In this document: piece by piece, positions 8,417 through 16,883 of the stretch | Position numbering within the stretch: the stretch's first letter is position 1 | Layout: every line of letters begins with the position of its first letter | NCBI RefSeq assembly: GCF_001665785.1 | Contig: NZ_LZSO01000049.1 | Coordinates: 62,001 to 126,000 of the forward strand | Length of the DNA: 64,000 nucleotides | Source of the DNA: Mycolicibacterium peregrinum | GTDB taxonomy: Bacteria; Actinomycetota; Actinomycetes; Mycobacteriales; Mycobacteriaceae | Reading direction: 5' to 3' | Notes under the pieces: generated by a model | Database searches by the model: none | Seen by the model: the letters and a program-made list of their open reading frames with translations, nothing else | Told to the model about the DNA's origin: nothing | Translations under genes and position numbers: made by a program

Positions 8417-9739
8417 CTAGAGCTTGCCTGCGGCCTTCATCGCCAGATAGTGGTCGGCCAGGGCCGGCGCGAGGTCCTCGGGCCGGGCATCGACCACGTC
8501 GACCCCGTGGCCGCGCAGCCGCGACGCGATGGCCCGGCGGTCGTTGCGGGCCCGTTCAGCGGCCGCCGCGTCATAGACCTGCGCGGCATCGGACCGGCCC
8601 GCGGCCAACTGGTCCACCCGCGGATCGGACACCGCAGCCAGCAGGACCTGATGGCGCGACGACAGTAGCGGCAGCACCGTCATCAGCCCCTCGTCGAGCG
8701 CCGAGGCGTTCAGATCGGTCAGCAGTACCACCAGGGCCCGGCCCCGCACCCGCCGCGACACCGCCGAAACCATCGCCGTCGCATCGGATTCCACCAGCGC
8801 AGGCTGCAGGGGCGCCATCGCCGCGACCAGCGCGGCCAGCAGTTCGGTGCGCGAAGCTCCCCATACCCCGGCGCGTGCCACCCGGTCGATTGCCAGGAAG
8901 TCGACGTGATCCCCGGCGCGGGCGGCCAGGGCCGCCAACAGCAGTGCCGCGTCCATCGACCAGTCCAGCCGCGGCCACCCGCCCGGATCCAGCGCGGTCG
9001 GGTCCACCCCGACCCGGCCCGCCGAGGTGCGGCCGGTGTCGAGCACGATCACCACGCGCCGGTCGCGCTCCGGGCGCCAGGTACGTACCACGACATCGGC
9101 GCGCCGGGCAGTGGCGCGCCAGTCGATCGAGCGGACGTCGTCGCCGACCACATACTCACGCAGCGAGTCGAATTCGGTACCCTGACCGCGGATCAGCACG
9201 GGGATCGCACCGTCCAACTGCCGCAGCCTGGCCAACCGGGACGGCAGATGCTTGCGCGACAGGAACGGCGGCAGGACTCGTACCTGCCCGGGTAGCCGTT
9301 GCGAGCGTTGGCGTCCGGCCAGGCCCAGTGGCCCGATCGACCGCACCGTGACCAGCTCACAGCGTTGATCGCCGCGGCGCACCGGGTGCAATCGGGTGGC
9401 CAGGGAAACCGTTTCTCCGACAACGATATTCACCTGGTGGGCGCGCGGTTGTGCCGAGGCGCTGGGCGGCCAGGAATCGCGGACGGCGCCGCGGACCGTC
9501 CGCCGTCCGGTGTTGCGCACGGTGAGCCCGACCTCGATGCTCTGGCCCAACCGTGCGGTGGACTCGCCGCTGCGGGCGACTTGCAGGCCGCCGATGCGAC
9601 CGGCCAGCGCGACATCTGCTACCACCGCTACCGTCAGCAACGCCGCCAGCACAGCGAAAGCCGTTGCCGGCCAGGGGGCCAACGCGATCGGCAGCACGCA
9701 GACCAGTGCCACCAGACCGGCGCGGCCGGTGAGAACCAT
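8417..9739 (-). CDS. DUF58 domain protein (vWA-like, MoxR-associated)
   Basis: 440 residues. Two N-terminal hydrophobic helices (residues ~5-45) are followed by a beta-rich region. The DUF58 core contains EFDSLREYVVGDDVRSIDWRA (residues ~187-207), followed by RTWRPERDRRVVIVLDTGR, whose DTGRT resembles a MIDAS-like metal motif. DUF58 proteins work with MoxR AAA+ ATPases in assembling or activating envelope complexes. Its ATG overlaps the MoxR stop codon by 1 nt (TGATG), so the two are translationally coupled. It corresponds to Rv3693. Confidence 0.92.
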   Translation of the reverse strand: MVLTGRAGLVALVCVLPIALAPWPATAFAVLAALLTVAVVADVALAGRIGGLQVARSGESTARLGQSIEVGLTVRNTGRRTVRGAVRDSWPPSASAQPRAHQVNIVVGETVSLATRLHPVRRGDQRCELVTVRSIGPLGLAGRQRSQRLPGQVRVLPPFLSRKHLPSRLARLRQLDGAIPVLIRGQGTEFDSLREYVVGDDVRSIDWRATARRADVVVRTWRPERDRRVVIVLDTGRTSAGRVGVDPTALDPGGWPRLDWSMDAALLLAALAARAGDHVDFLAIDRVARAGVWGASRTELLAALVAAMAPLQPALVESDATAMVSAVSRRVRGRALVVLLTDLNASALDEGLMTVLPLLSSRHQVLLAAVSDPRVDQLAAGRSDAAQVYDAAAAERARNDRRAIASRLRGHGVDVVDARPEDLAPALADHYLAMKAAGKL

Positions 9740-10713
9740 CAGCGCGGCACCGGGACGGCGGCCAGGATGCCGTCCAGTACTGCGTCAGAGGTGGCGCCCT
9801 CCAACTCGGCCTCGGGGCGCAGTGCCACCCGGTGGCGAAGCGTCGAACGGGCCATCGCCTTGACGTCGTCGGGAGTCACATAGTTGCGGCCGGACAGCCA
9901 GGCCCAGGATCGCGACGTGGCCAGCAGCGCGGTGGCGCCGCGCGGTGACACGCCGAGCTGCAGGGACGGGGAATGCCGGGTGGCCCCGACGATGTCGACG
10001 ATGTAGCCGAGCACCTCGTCACCGGCCAGGACCCGACGCACCGCGTCGCGCCCGGCGGCGAGCTCGGCCGCGCCGGCCACCGGCTGCACGGCTGACAGGT
10101 CACGCGGGTCGAAGCCCTGCGCATGCCGGCTCAGGATCGCGATCTCCTGATCCCGCGGCGGCAGCGGCACGGTGAGCTTGAGCAGGAAGCGGTCCAACTG
10201 TGCCTCGGGCAGTTGATAGGTGCCCTCGTACTCGATCGGGTTCTGGGTGGCCGCCACGATGAACGGGTCGGGCAGCGGCCGGGGCGTGCCGTCGACGCTG
10301 ACCTGACGCTCCTCCATGGCTTCCAGAAGTGCCGCCTGGGTTTTCGGTGGTGTTCGGTTGATCTCATCGGCCAGTAGCAGGTTGGTGAACACGGGGCCGG
10401 CGCGGAATTCGAACTCGGCGGTGCGCGCGTCGTACACCAGCGAGCCGGTGACGTCGCCGGGCATCAGGTCCGGCGTGAACTGCACGCGCTTGAACTCCAA
10501 CTGCAGGGCCGCCGCCAGGGTGCGCACCAGCAGGGTCTTGGCCACTCCCGGCACGCCTTCGAGCAGCACGTGCCCGCGACACAGCAGCGCTACCACCAGT
10601 CCGCTGATCACCGCGTCCTGTCCGACCACCACCTTGGCGATTTCGTTGCGCAGGGCCAGCAGGGCGTCACGGGCCGAATCGGAGCCGGCGTTCTCTGGGT
10701 GGGGCTGAGTCAC
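9739..10713 (-). CDS. moxR: MoxR-family AAA+ ATPase
   Basis: 324 residues from the GTG at 10713, which overlaps the upstream stop by 4 nt (GTGA). Upstream in-frame codons are out of character and were not used. Motifs: Walker A GVPGVAKT, Walker B LLLADEINRTPPKTQAALLE, sensor 1 FIVAATQNPIEYEGTYQLPE, and arginine-finger region LDRFLLKLTVPLP. MoxR ATPases act as chaperones for vWA/DUF58 partners; the partner gene follows immediately. It corresponds to moxR2 (Rv3692). Confidence 0.95.
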   Translation of the reverse strand: MTQPHPENAGSDSARDALLALRNEIAKVVVGQDAVISGLVVALLCRGHVLLEGVPGVAKTLLVRTLAAALQLEFKRVQFTPDLMPGDVTGSLVYDARTAEFEFRAGPVFTNLLLADEINRTPPKTQAALLEAMEERQVSVDGTPRPLPDPFIVAATQNPIEYEGTYQLPEAQLDRFLLKLTVPLPPRDQEIAILSRHAQGFDPRDLSAVQPVAGAAELAAGRDAVRRVLAGDEVLGYIVDIVGATRHSPSLQLGVSPRGATALLATSRSWAWLSGRNYVTPDDVKAMARSTLRHRVALRPEAELEGATSDAVLDGILAAVPVPR

Positions 10714-11837
10714 GACTTCGCGACCTGCCTTTCGATGTCGTCGAGTTGGTGTGCGAGGTGGACGAGTTCGGCGTCGGTCGCAGGCGGTGGGCCGAACAGT
10801 ATGTGCCCGGCCGAGCTCGATGCGGTGCCGCACCGCGCGGCGACAGCTGCGGCCACGGCCTGTGGTGGCGCCGAGGAGTTCAGGCCGAGCCTGGGCAACA
10901 TCCGGCTCAACGCGGCCGCGCGCAAGGCGTCGGCAGCCCGGTCACGGGCCCGGCGGGAGCGGTACAGGCGGCCACGCCCCTCGACGGTCTCCGACGCCCG
11001 GACCACCACGGGTAGGGACTCGGCGACCAGCGGACCGAGGCGCCGCGCCTGCGCCGCCGCGAGCAGGGCCACCACCAGGCACAGCTGCAGGACGATCCAC
11101 CCGACCTGCGGCGGCATCAGATCCGACAGCGTGCCGTCACCGGTCGACTCGGCCTCGAAATGCTGTGGCGCATACCAGATCACCCGCGGTGCGGCCCCGG
11201 CAAGATTCATCGCCAGTGCCGCGTTGCCCTCCTTGAGCAGGCGTGCGTTGGTCATGAAGGAGCCGGTGCCGACGACCGTGACGGTGCGCGACCCGTCGTG
11301 ATAGCGGACCAGCGCGCCGTCATAACACGACGTCAGCGCGGTACCGTCGGCCGCGGTATAGGTGTCGGTTGTGCCCAGCTGTGCGGTTCCGGCCCGATTT
11401 GCCTCGGGCAGTTGGCAATCCGGCTCGTCACCGCCGAACTGCGTCGGCTTGCCGAGCCGGACCTGTGGGGCCAGCTTCTCCCGGACGAGTCCGGACGGCG
11501 CGACCAACAGGATGTCGCCGGGGGTGCCGGCGAGCCGGTCGACGGTCTTGTCGCTGGACAGAAACATCGTCTGCGCCACCACCAGCAGGGTGCCAGGCCG
11601 GGCGGCCTGCTGCACCTGGTCGGCATCGGTCGCGGTGATCACCTCGACACCGTGGTCCCGCAGCAGACTGACCAACGCGTGCGTTCCCTCCGGCGACGTC
11701 GACTCGGGGTCCAGTGCGCCACCCGGGCGCGGTGCGGTCAGGTACACCGTCACGACGGAAACCGCGACGATCACGGCGAACGCCAGCAGCACCCAGCGTG
11801 CCGTGCGGAAACGGTGTCTGATCGACTCGGCGCTCAT
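10710..11837 (-). CDS. DUF4350 domain membrane protein
   Basis: 375 residues. An N-terminal helix (residues ~15-33) anchors the protein. The DUF4350 domain follows with STSPEGTHALVSLLRDHGVE, and there is a second hydrophobic segment VGWIVLQLCLVVALLAAAQA (~residues 242-261). The C-terminal part is soluble and helical. It sits between the DUF4129 and MoxR genes with 4-nt overlaps on both sides, so the whole set is one translation-coupled operon. It corresponds to Rv3691. Function unknown. Confidence 0.9.
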   Translation of the reverse strand: MSAESIRHRFRTARWVLLAFAVIVAVSVVTVYLTAPRPGGALDPESTSPEGTHALVSLLRDHGVEVITATDADQVQQAARPGTLLVVAQTMFLSSDKTVDRLAGTPGDILLVAPSGLVREKLAPQVRLGKPTQFGGDEPDCQLPEANRAGTAQLGTTDTYTAADGTALTSCYDGALVRYHDGSRTVTVVGTGSFMTNARLLKEGNAALAMNLAGAAPRVIWYAPQHFEAESTGDGTLSDLMPPQVGWIVLQLCLVVALLAAAQARRLGPLVAESLPVVVRASETVEGRGRLYRSRRARDRAADALRAAALSRMLPRLGLNSSAPPQAVAAAVAARCGTASSSAGHILFGPPPATDAELVHLAHQLDDIERQVAKS

Positions 11838-12421
11838 GGCACCCCGGCCTCGTCGAGTGCTGCGATCTCCCGGTAGGCCGATTCGGTACCCGGCTGCTCA
11901 CCGTAGGTGACGTCGTTGAATGTGGCTGCCGCGCTGAACAGTCCGGCCGACAGGCCCGGCAGTGCTGCCGCGGCGTCGCGGGCGAGTTCGGTCGCGGTAC
12001 GGCCTGGGACGGCGTCGAGCACCCCGGTTTCCTCAAGGCGGCGGGCCAGCGCGCGGACCCGGTGACGAATCGCGGCCGACCAATCACCCTGTGCGGCATA
12101 TTGTTCGGCGATCGAACGATGCTGTGCGGCGCTGAGCTCCTGACTGCCGAACAGGGCGTGGTCACCGCTGCGCGCAGTACGCATGGTGCGCCGTGCGATC
12201 CGCACCGCCACCACGACGGCCACCACGAGCAGGATGGCCAGCACCGAGATGGTGAACCAGCCACCGGGGATCGTCGAGCCCGCCGCGGTGATCCGGTACA
12301 GCAGATCGTTGATCCAGTCACCGATCTGATCGGCCGGTGAAGCCCTGGGATAGATCGGTTTGGTCAGCTCGTTCTGCGCGGCGTCGTGCGCGGCGTCACG
12401 GTCGATGTCGATGCTCGTCAC
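11834..12421 (-). CDS. DUF4129 domain membrane protein
   Basis: 195 residues from GTG 12421, which lies 1 nt after the stop of the upstream gene. Residues ~45-70 form a single membrane helix (TISVLAILLVVAVVVAVRIA). The cytoplasmic DUF4129 domain carries the typical QYAAQGDWSAAIRHRVRALA and ARRLEETGVLDAVPGRTATE motifs and ends near TYGEQPGTESAYREIAALDE. In other bacteria DUF4129 domains are found beside transglutaminase/DUF58 modules. It corresponds to Rv3690. Confidence 0.9.
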   Translation of the reverse strand: MTSIDIDRDAAHDAAQNELTKPIYPRASPADQIGDWINDLLYRITAAGSTIPGGWFTISVLAILLVVAVVVAVRIARRTMRTARSGDHALFGSQELSAAQHRSIAEQYAAQGDWSAAIRHRVRALARRLEETGVLDAVPGRTATELARDAAAALPGLSAGLFSAAATFNDVTYGEQPGTESAYREIAALDEAGVP

Positions 12422-12422
12422 C

Positions 12423-13394
12423 TCAGACGTACCGCTGCAGCCATAGTTGGTCGGTGGTTTCCACCGGTGCACCCGCGCCCGTCTGCAGCATCAGGTCGAA
12501 CGCCTCGGAGCGGAACCGCCGGTCGGCGTAGAGCAGCACCACCACGCCCGCGCTGAACGGTGCGGTGACGATCTGCCCGATCGCTCCGCCGACGGCAGTG
12601 ATGATCAGTGCAGGCACTGTGGGCTCCTCGGCGACCATCGTCATGATCTGTCCCGCCACGGTGAACGGCGCACCCACCCCCCAGGCCATCACCGCGGCCA
12701 CGATGGTGGCCAGCACCCAGATGCCGAACACACGCCAGAAGTCCTTGTTCACCAACGTGAATGACCGCTTGACCGCATCGACGATGCCAAGGTGCTCCAG
12801 CACGATCACCGCCGGGGCGAACAGCAGAACCGTCGACGCGTAAGCCACACCGACGAACATGAGCAGCGCGAGTGGCATACCGACGGCGAACGCGGCCAAT
12901 CCGCCGCCCAGCGCACCGGCTCCGACGACGACGACCGCGATGATCCCCAAGACCACGACCAGGGCGAGGGCCTCCAACACGGTCAACCCGATCAGCGCCG
13001 GTAACCGTCCGCGCAGCCGCCGCCAGGCCTCGCCGATGGTGATAGTGCCGCCGAACACCGAACGGCCGATCACCACCGTGAGCATGCCGCTGAGCAGAAG
13101 CGAGGCCAGCGTCGTGACGACGATGCCGACGAACGCCCCGATCGCGAACACCGCGATGGTCCCGGACGACGGGGTCTCGCCCTGCAGTGTGGGGTCGAAT
13201 TCGCCGAGTGCGGACAGCGGCCCGATTTGCAGCGCGAGCGTGACGATCTGCGATGCGAGAACCACCACGGTGGCCAGACCCAGCGTCGCCTTCGGATTGG
13301 TGCGGACGTAGGCGAGGGAGCCGTTGAAGATGTCGGTCAGGCTCAACGGGCGAAGCGGGATGACACTCCCCGCATATGGCCGACCGCTCGTCAT
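12423..13394 (-). CDS. Multi-pass membrane protein (glycerophosphodiester phosphodiesterase membrane-domain-like)
   Basis: 323 residues from ATG 13394. The longer frame upstream is the antisense of the SIMPL gene and was discarded. It begins with a cytoplasmic segment containing PLRPLSLTDIFNGSLAYVRT, followed by about six hydrophobic helices. The first residues resemble the membrane domain once attached to glycerophosphoryl diester phosphodiesterases, but no catalytic domain is present. It is the first gene of the DUF4129-DUF4350-MoxR-DUF58 operon and corresponds to Rv3689. Role unknown. Confidence 0.85.
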   Translation of the reverse strand: MTSGRPYAGSVIPLRPLSLTDIFNGSLAYVRTNPKATLGLATVVVLASQIVTLALQIGPLSALGEFDPTLQGETPSSGTIAVFAIGAFVGIVVTTLASLLLSGMLTVVIGRSVFGGTITIGEAWRRLRGRLPALIGLTVLEALALVVVLGIIAVVVVGAGALGGGLAAFAVGMPLALLMFVGVAYASTVLLFAPAVIVLEHLGIVDAVKRSFTLVNKDFWRVFGIWVLATIVAAVMAWGVGAPFTVAGQIMTMVAEEPTVPALIITAVGGAIGQIVTAPFSAGVVVLLYADRRFRSEAFDLMLQTGAGAPVETTDQLWLQRYV

Positions 13395-13433
13395 CCTCTC
13401 ACCGTAGTTCCCGTCAGCAACTACGGTGGACCC

Positions 13434-14108
13434 ATGCCGACCGAGATCATCGTGCGTGGGTCTTTCTCCGCATTCCGGCCGCCGGAGCGTGCGACGGTCC
13501 ATGCCACCCTCGGTTACGAGGGGCCGGCGATCGAACCGGCATACGAGCGCGTGGTCCGCGACCTGGACACGGTGAAATCCTCGATCACCCCGCTGCACAA
13601 ACCCGATGCCGGCCCGGTCACCTGGTGGTCCACCGGCCAGGTCCGCACCTGGGCCAACCGACCCTGGAACAACCAGGGCAAGCAGCTGCCGCTCGTGCAC
13701 CACGCAAGTGTCGACATCCAGGTCAAGTTCAGCGATTTCACCGCGTTGTCGCGATGGGTCGGTGGTCATGTCACCGACACCGGCGGCTTTTCGTTGTCGC
13801 GGATCGAATGGGCGCTGACGGCCGAACATCGCGATGAGCTGGTCACCCAGGTCCACACCCAGGCCGTGCAGGACGCGGTCACCCGGGCCCAGCGCTACTC
13901 CGATGCGCTGGCCCTCGGGCCGGTGCGGCCGGTGGCGATCGGCGACGCAGGCATGGTGAGCCGGCCGCCCGAGGATTCGTCGTCGCCGCGGATGATGCGC
14001 GCCATGGCGACCCGCAGCGGCGGAGGAGCTCCCGAAATCGAGTTCGCACCTGCCGATATCGAGGTCTCGGTCGCGGTCGACGCGAAATTCGTGGCGGGCG
14101 AGAGCTGA
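13434..14108 (+). CDS. SIMPL (DUF541) domain protein
   Basis: 224 residues from ATG 13434. The sequence ITVRG-like opening TEIIVRGSFSAFRPPERATV and the repeated VSKTL-like beta/alpha pattern identify a SIMPL/DUF541 domain (residues ~3-215). No signal peptide is visible, unlike the secreted BP26 group, so it is probably cytosolic. It is divergent from the membrane-protein operon with 39 nt between starts and 19 nt upstream of yqeY. It is not part of the M. tuberculosis gene order I recall here. Confidence 0.85.
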   Translation: MPTEIIVRGSFSAFRPPERATVHATLGYEGPAIEPAYERVVRDLDTVKSSITPLHKPDAGPVTWWSTGQVRTWANRPWNNQGKQLPLVHHASVDIQVKFSDFTALSRWVGGHVTDTGGFSLSRIEWALTAEHRDELVTQVHTQAVQDAVTRAQRYSDALALGPVRPVAIGDAGMVSRPPEDSSSPRMMRAMATRSGGGAPEIEFAPADIEVSVAVDAKFVAGES

Positions 14109-14127
14109 TCGCAGCTAGGTTGGCGCT

Positions 14128-14592
14128 ATGGCCGAGCTCAAGGACAAGCTGCGTGCGGATCTGACCGCCGCGATGAAGTCGCAGGACAAGCTGCGCACTG
14201 GCACCCTGCGAATGGTGCTGGCTGCCATCCAGAGCGAAGAGGTATCCGGCAAGCAGGCAAGGGAACTTTCCGACACCGAGGTGATCGCGGTGCTGGCCCG
14301 CGAATCGAAGAAGCGTGGCGAGGCGGCCGAGGTCTACACCCAGAACGGGCGCGGCGAATTGGCGGCCAACGAGCACGCCGAGGCCAGGGTCATCGACGAG
14401 TATCTGCCCACCCCGCTGACCGACGCCGAGTTGGCCGACGTCGCCGACACCGCCATCGCGCAGGTCGCCGAGCAGATCGGGGAGCGGCCCGGCATGCGTC
14501 AGATGGGCCAGGTGATGAAGGCCGCCACCGCCATTGCCGCGGGCAAGGCCGACGGTGCGCGGTTGTCGGCGGCGGTCAAGGCTCGGCTGTAG
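14128..14592 (+). CDS. GatB/YqeY domain protein
   Basis: 154 residues match the stand-alone YqeY family: MAELKDKLRADLTAAMKSQD at the start, LRMVLAAIQSEEVSG, then IAVLARESKKRGEAAEVY and a C-terminal MRQMGQVMKAATAIAAGKAD. The domain is the tRNA-binding tail domain of GatB, but the stand-alone protein has no proven function. It follows the SIMPL gene by 19 nt. It corresponds to Rv3688c. Confidence 0.94.
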   Translation: MAELKDKLRADLTAAMKSQDKLRTGTLRMVLAAIQSEEVSGKQARELSDTEVIAVLARESKKRGEAAEVYTQNGRGELAANEHAEARVIDEYLPTPLTDAELADVADTAIAQVAEQIGERPGMRQMGQVMKAATAIAAGKADGARLSAAVKARL

Positions 14593-14638
14593 CGCTCGGC
14601 GATGCGTTGAAACCCACGGCGGCGGGTATCTCAAGCTC

Positions 14639-14785
14639 ATGCCAACCGGTAAGGGGATCTACGACGAAGAGCACCGCGAGAACAGCGGTGACGCGACCGA
14701 CAAGCACGATCGGGCCAAGAAAGTTCCGGAAGACACCCCGGACGTCGACACCACGGAGAGCACCGGTCAGGAACCGCCCGACTGA
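14639..14785 (+). CDS. Small hydrophilic mycobacterial protein
   Basis: A 48-residue ORF starting MPTGKGIYDEEHRENSGDAT and rich in Asp, Glu, Lys and Thr, with no hydrophobic segment. Small proteins of this kind, opening with the same residues, recur in mycobacterial genomes from memory. It lies 46 nt after yqeY and may be co-transcribed. Codon use is normal for the region. Probably disordered; function unknown. Confidence 0.6.
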   Translation: MPTGKGIYDEEHRENSGDATDKHDRAKKVPEDTPDVDTTESTGQEPPD

Positions 14786-14788
14786 ACG

Positions 14789-15451
14789 CTATTCGGCATC
14801 GCGCCCGACCCGGCTGCCGTGGTAGGCGCTGCGCCGGATATCGGCCAGCCACGTGGGCACCAGGCGGACCCCGTCGGCCTCGTGCAGTGCGGGATCGAAC
14901 GACACGTCACGACCGTGGGGCAGCTTCTCGCGCAGTGACAGTCGGGCGACGGGCTCGAATTCGCCGGTGGCGGGGGACTGCTCGATGTCGAACTCGACCC
15001 CACCGCGTTCCAATTGCTGGTTCACGCTGTCGAGCGAAAGCCCGGCGCCATCGAAGTCGGTGGTGAGGCGGGCGCGCAGCCACCACAGCGCGCCCTCGAA
15101 TCGCAGCGGCATCACACTCGAGAACGTGATCCCGGCCCAGGAATTGGCCGGCCACAAGACAAATCGATTGCCGGCCAGTGTGGAGGCCAACAGCACATCC
15201 CACGGTGTCCCCGACAGCTGCGGTGGCATCCGCCACGCCAGGCCGGCGATGTCCGGTACGGAATCTGGTGTCCCGATCCCTTTCGACAACCTCCCGACCA
15301 CATCGCAGGAGTAGAGCGGCAGACCCGTGCCGACGGGCGTGGTGCGCTCCAGATGGCCTCGCGCCAGCACTCCGTTCGGGTGGAACAGCCGCCGGTGCCG
15401 CATCGCAGCACCGATCTCGACCGGCCAGGACGCGATATCGGAGATCTTCAT
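14789..15451 (-). CDS. Conserved hypothetical protein (catalase-fold-like, often labelled phosphodiesterase)
   Basis: 220 residues without signal peptide or membrane helices. The opening MRHRRLFHPNGVLARGHLER is typical of a mycobacterial family sometimes labelled phosphodiesterase. The pattern of an N-terminal FHPxGV-G segment followed by beta strands resembles catalase-superfamily barrels. I see no catalytic residues that would prove a reaction. It ends 3 nt from the small protein gene on the other strand, so the two converge. Confidence 0.7.
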   Translation of the reverse strand: MKISDIASWPVEIGAAMRHRRLFHPNGVLARGHLERTTPVGTGLPLYSCDVVGRLSKGIGTPDSVPDIAGLAWRMPPQLSGTPWDVLLASTLAGNRFVLWPANSWAGITFSSVMPLRFEGALWWLRARLTTDFDGAGLSLDSVNQQLERGGVEFDIEQSPATGEFEPVARLSLREKLPHGRDVSFDPALHEADGVRLVPTWLADIRRSAYHGSRVGRDAE

Positions 15452-15492
15452 GCCACCGGTTGCCCGCCGTGCGGCAGTGACAAACGTCGGAG

Positions 15493-16284
15493 CTAGACCG
15501 GAATCCGCCAGAGCGCTTCCTGGCTGACGCTGGCGATCAGTGTGCCGGCGGCGTCGTACAGCGAGCCGCGGGCCAGGCCACGCGAATCGTTGTGGTTCGC
15601 CGACTGCAACTCATATCGGTGCCAGCCGCGTGGCAAGAACGGGCGATGGAACCAGATCGAGTGGTCCAGGCTGGCGGCGAAGCCGAGATCGGACCGCAGC
15701 GGGACCGTCGGCGGGAGCGCTGAGGGGACCGGACCGAGATCGGACATGAAGGTCAGGGTGCAGGCCCGGATCAGCGGATCGTCCTCGATCTCGACCTGGC
15801 TGCGGATCCAGAACGGCGACACCGCGAACTCTGAGGTGTCGCTGGGCATGGTGCGCAGGTCGAACTTGTCGCCGAAGTCCATGACGTCGTGCTTTGGGGC
15901 GGCCGCGTCGAACTCCAGGGCGGGCATGGCATCGGGGGACCAGTCCAGACCGGGCTCGGGTTGATGGAACGACGCCAGCATCTCCAGGATCACCTTGCCG
16001 TCCTGGCTGGCGGTGACGTGGCGGGTCGCGAACGCGCGTCCGTCGCGGGTGCGGTCGACGTGGAATTCGACGTCGGCGTCGTAGCGACCGCCGCGGACAA
16101 AGTAGGCGTGCAGCGACTGCGGCAGCTTGTCGTCCACGGTTGCCCCGGCCACCGCCAGGGATTGCGCCGCGATCAGCCCGCCGAACAGCCGCTCGGTCGC
16201 CCCTCTGCGCGGTTCCCGAATGCAGAAGTCATCACCATCGCGATCGAACTGCAACAGTTCGGCGATCCAGCTCAGCGCGGCCAT
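15493..16284 (-). CDS. Acyl-CoA thioesterase II (TesB-like)
   Basis: 263 residues forming two hotdog domains. The first contains TERLFGGLIAAQSLAVAGAT and SLHAYFVRGGRYDADVEFHV; the second contains SLDHSIWFHRPFLPRGWHRY. This is the layout of TesB/PTE thioesterases, which release free acid and CoA from medium- and long-chain acyl-CoA. The catalytic Asp/Thr/Gln triad is likely in the second domain (LDHSIWFH). It starts 36 nt downstream of the SRPBCC gene on the same strand. Confidence 0.92.
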   Translation of the reverse strand: MAALSWIAELLQFDRDGDDFCIREPRRGATERLFGGLIAAQSLAVAGATVDDKLPQSLHAYFVRGGRYDADVEFHVDRTRDGRAFATRHVTASQDGKVILEMLASFHQPEPGLDWSPDAMPALEFDAAAPKHDVMDFGDKFDLRTMPSDTSEFAVSPFWIRSQVEIEDDPLIRACTLTFMSDLGPVPSALPPTVPLRSDLGFAASLDHSIWFHRPFLPRGWHRYELQSANHNDSRGLARGSLYDAAGTLIASVSQEALWRIPV

Positions 16285-16320
16285 CGGCCGACGCTATCAA
16301 CTGCTTGGTTGGGACCTTGG

Positions 16321-16815
16321 TCACACTCGGGCGAAATAGCGCCGGCCGTCGGAGGCCAGGCGCCCGAACGCCGCTTTGACCACCGGCGCCAGCCCCTTGA
16401 ACGGGATCGCGAACAACGGCTTCGGCTCGATCGCCACGATCCAGGTGAACTGGGTTTCTCCGTCGCCCGCGGGTTCGACCAGGTAGTCCTCGGCGAACCG
16501 GCGCAGCGACGGAATGTTGGCGTGATCGACGGTGAACGAGTACCGCCGGCCTTCCTCCCACCGGAAGAACGTCTCGTGCACCCGGACCACCCCGGGTGCC
16601 AGCGTCACCTCGCGGGAGGTGCCGACGCCGAACGGCCGCGGCGACAGCCACTCGACCTTGTTGACCGACGGTCCCCAGGCTGCCAGTGACTCATCGGAGA
16701 CCAGCGACTCCCAGACCTTTTCTGGCGGCGCGGGGAACCGCTTCTGATAGGTGAAGATGTGCGGCGCCGTGCTGAAGAAGGCGGCGTCGGCGGGTTCCAG
16801 CCTGAACCGGGGCAT
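16321..16815 (-). CDS. SRPBCC (polyketide cyclase/START-like) protein
   Basis: 164 residues. A START-like lipid-binding fold is suggested by KRFPAPPEKVWESLVSDESL at residues ~25-44, the strand pair HETFFRWEEGRRYSFTVDHA, TQFTWIVAIEPKPLFAIPFK, and a C-terminal long helix. Mycobacteria carry many of these. Upstream of the TesB-like thioesterase, it may bind a lipid or CoA-derived ligand, but this is inference. Opposite in direction to the kinase gene, with 68 nt between starts. Confidence 0.85.
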   Translation of the reverse strand: MPRFRLEPADAAFFSTAPHIFTYQKRFPAPPEKVWESLVSDESLAAWGPSVNKVEWLSPRPFGVGTSREVTLAPGVVRVHETFFRWEEGRRYSFTVDHANIPSLRRFAEDYLVEPAGDGETQFTWIVAIEPKPLFAIPFKGLAPVVKAAFGRLASDGRRYFARV

Positions 16816-16883
16816 GGTGCCAGCATGCCGTAGAACGGCACTCCGGGATACTGGGAGCCAAGCGCACGGCGGAGGGGAGATCT

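Noticed and set aside
13395..13856. Extension of the Rv3689-like membrane protein upstream of 13394
   Set aside because: The added part is antisense to the SIMPL gene and lacks protein-like character; ATG 13394 precedes the conserved N-terminus.
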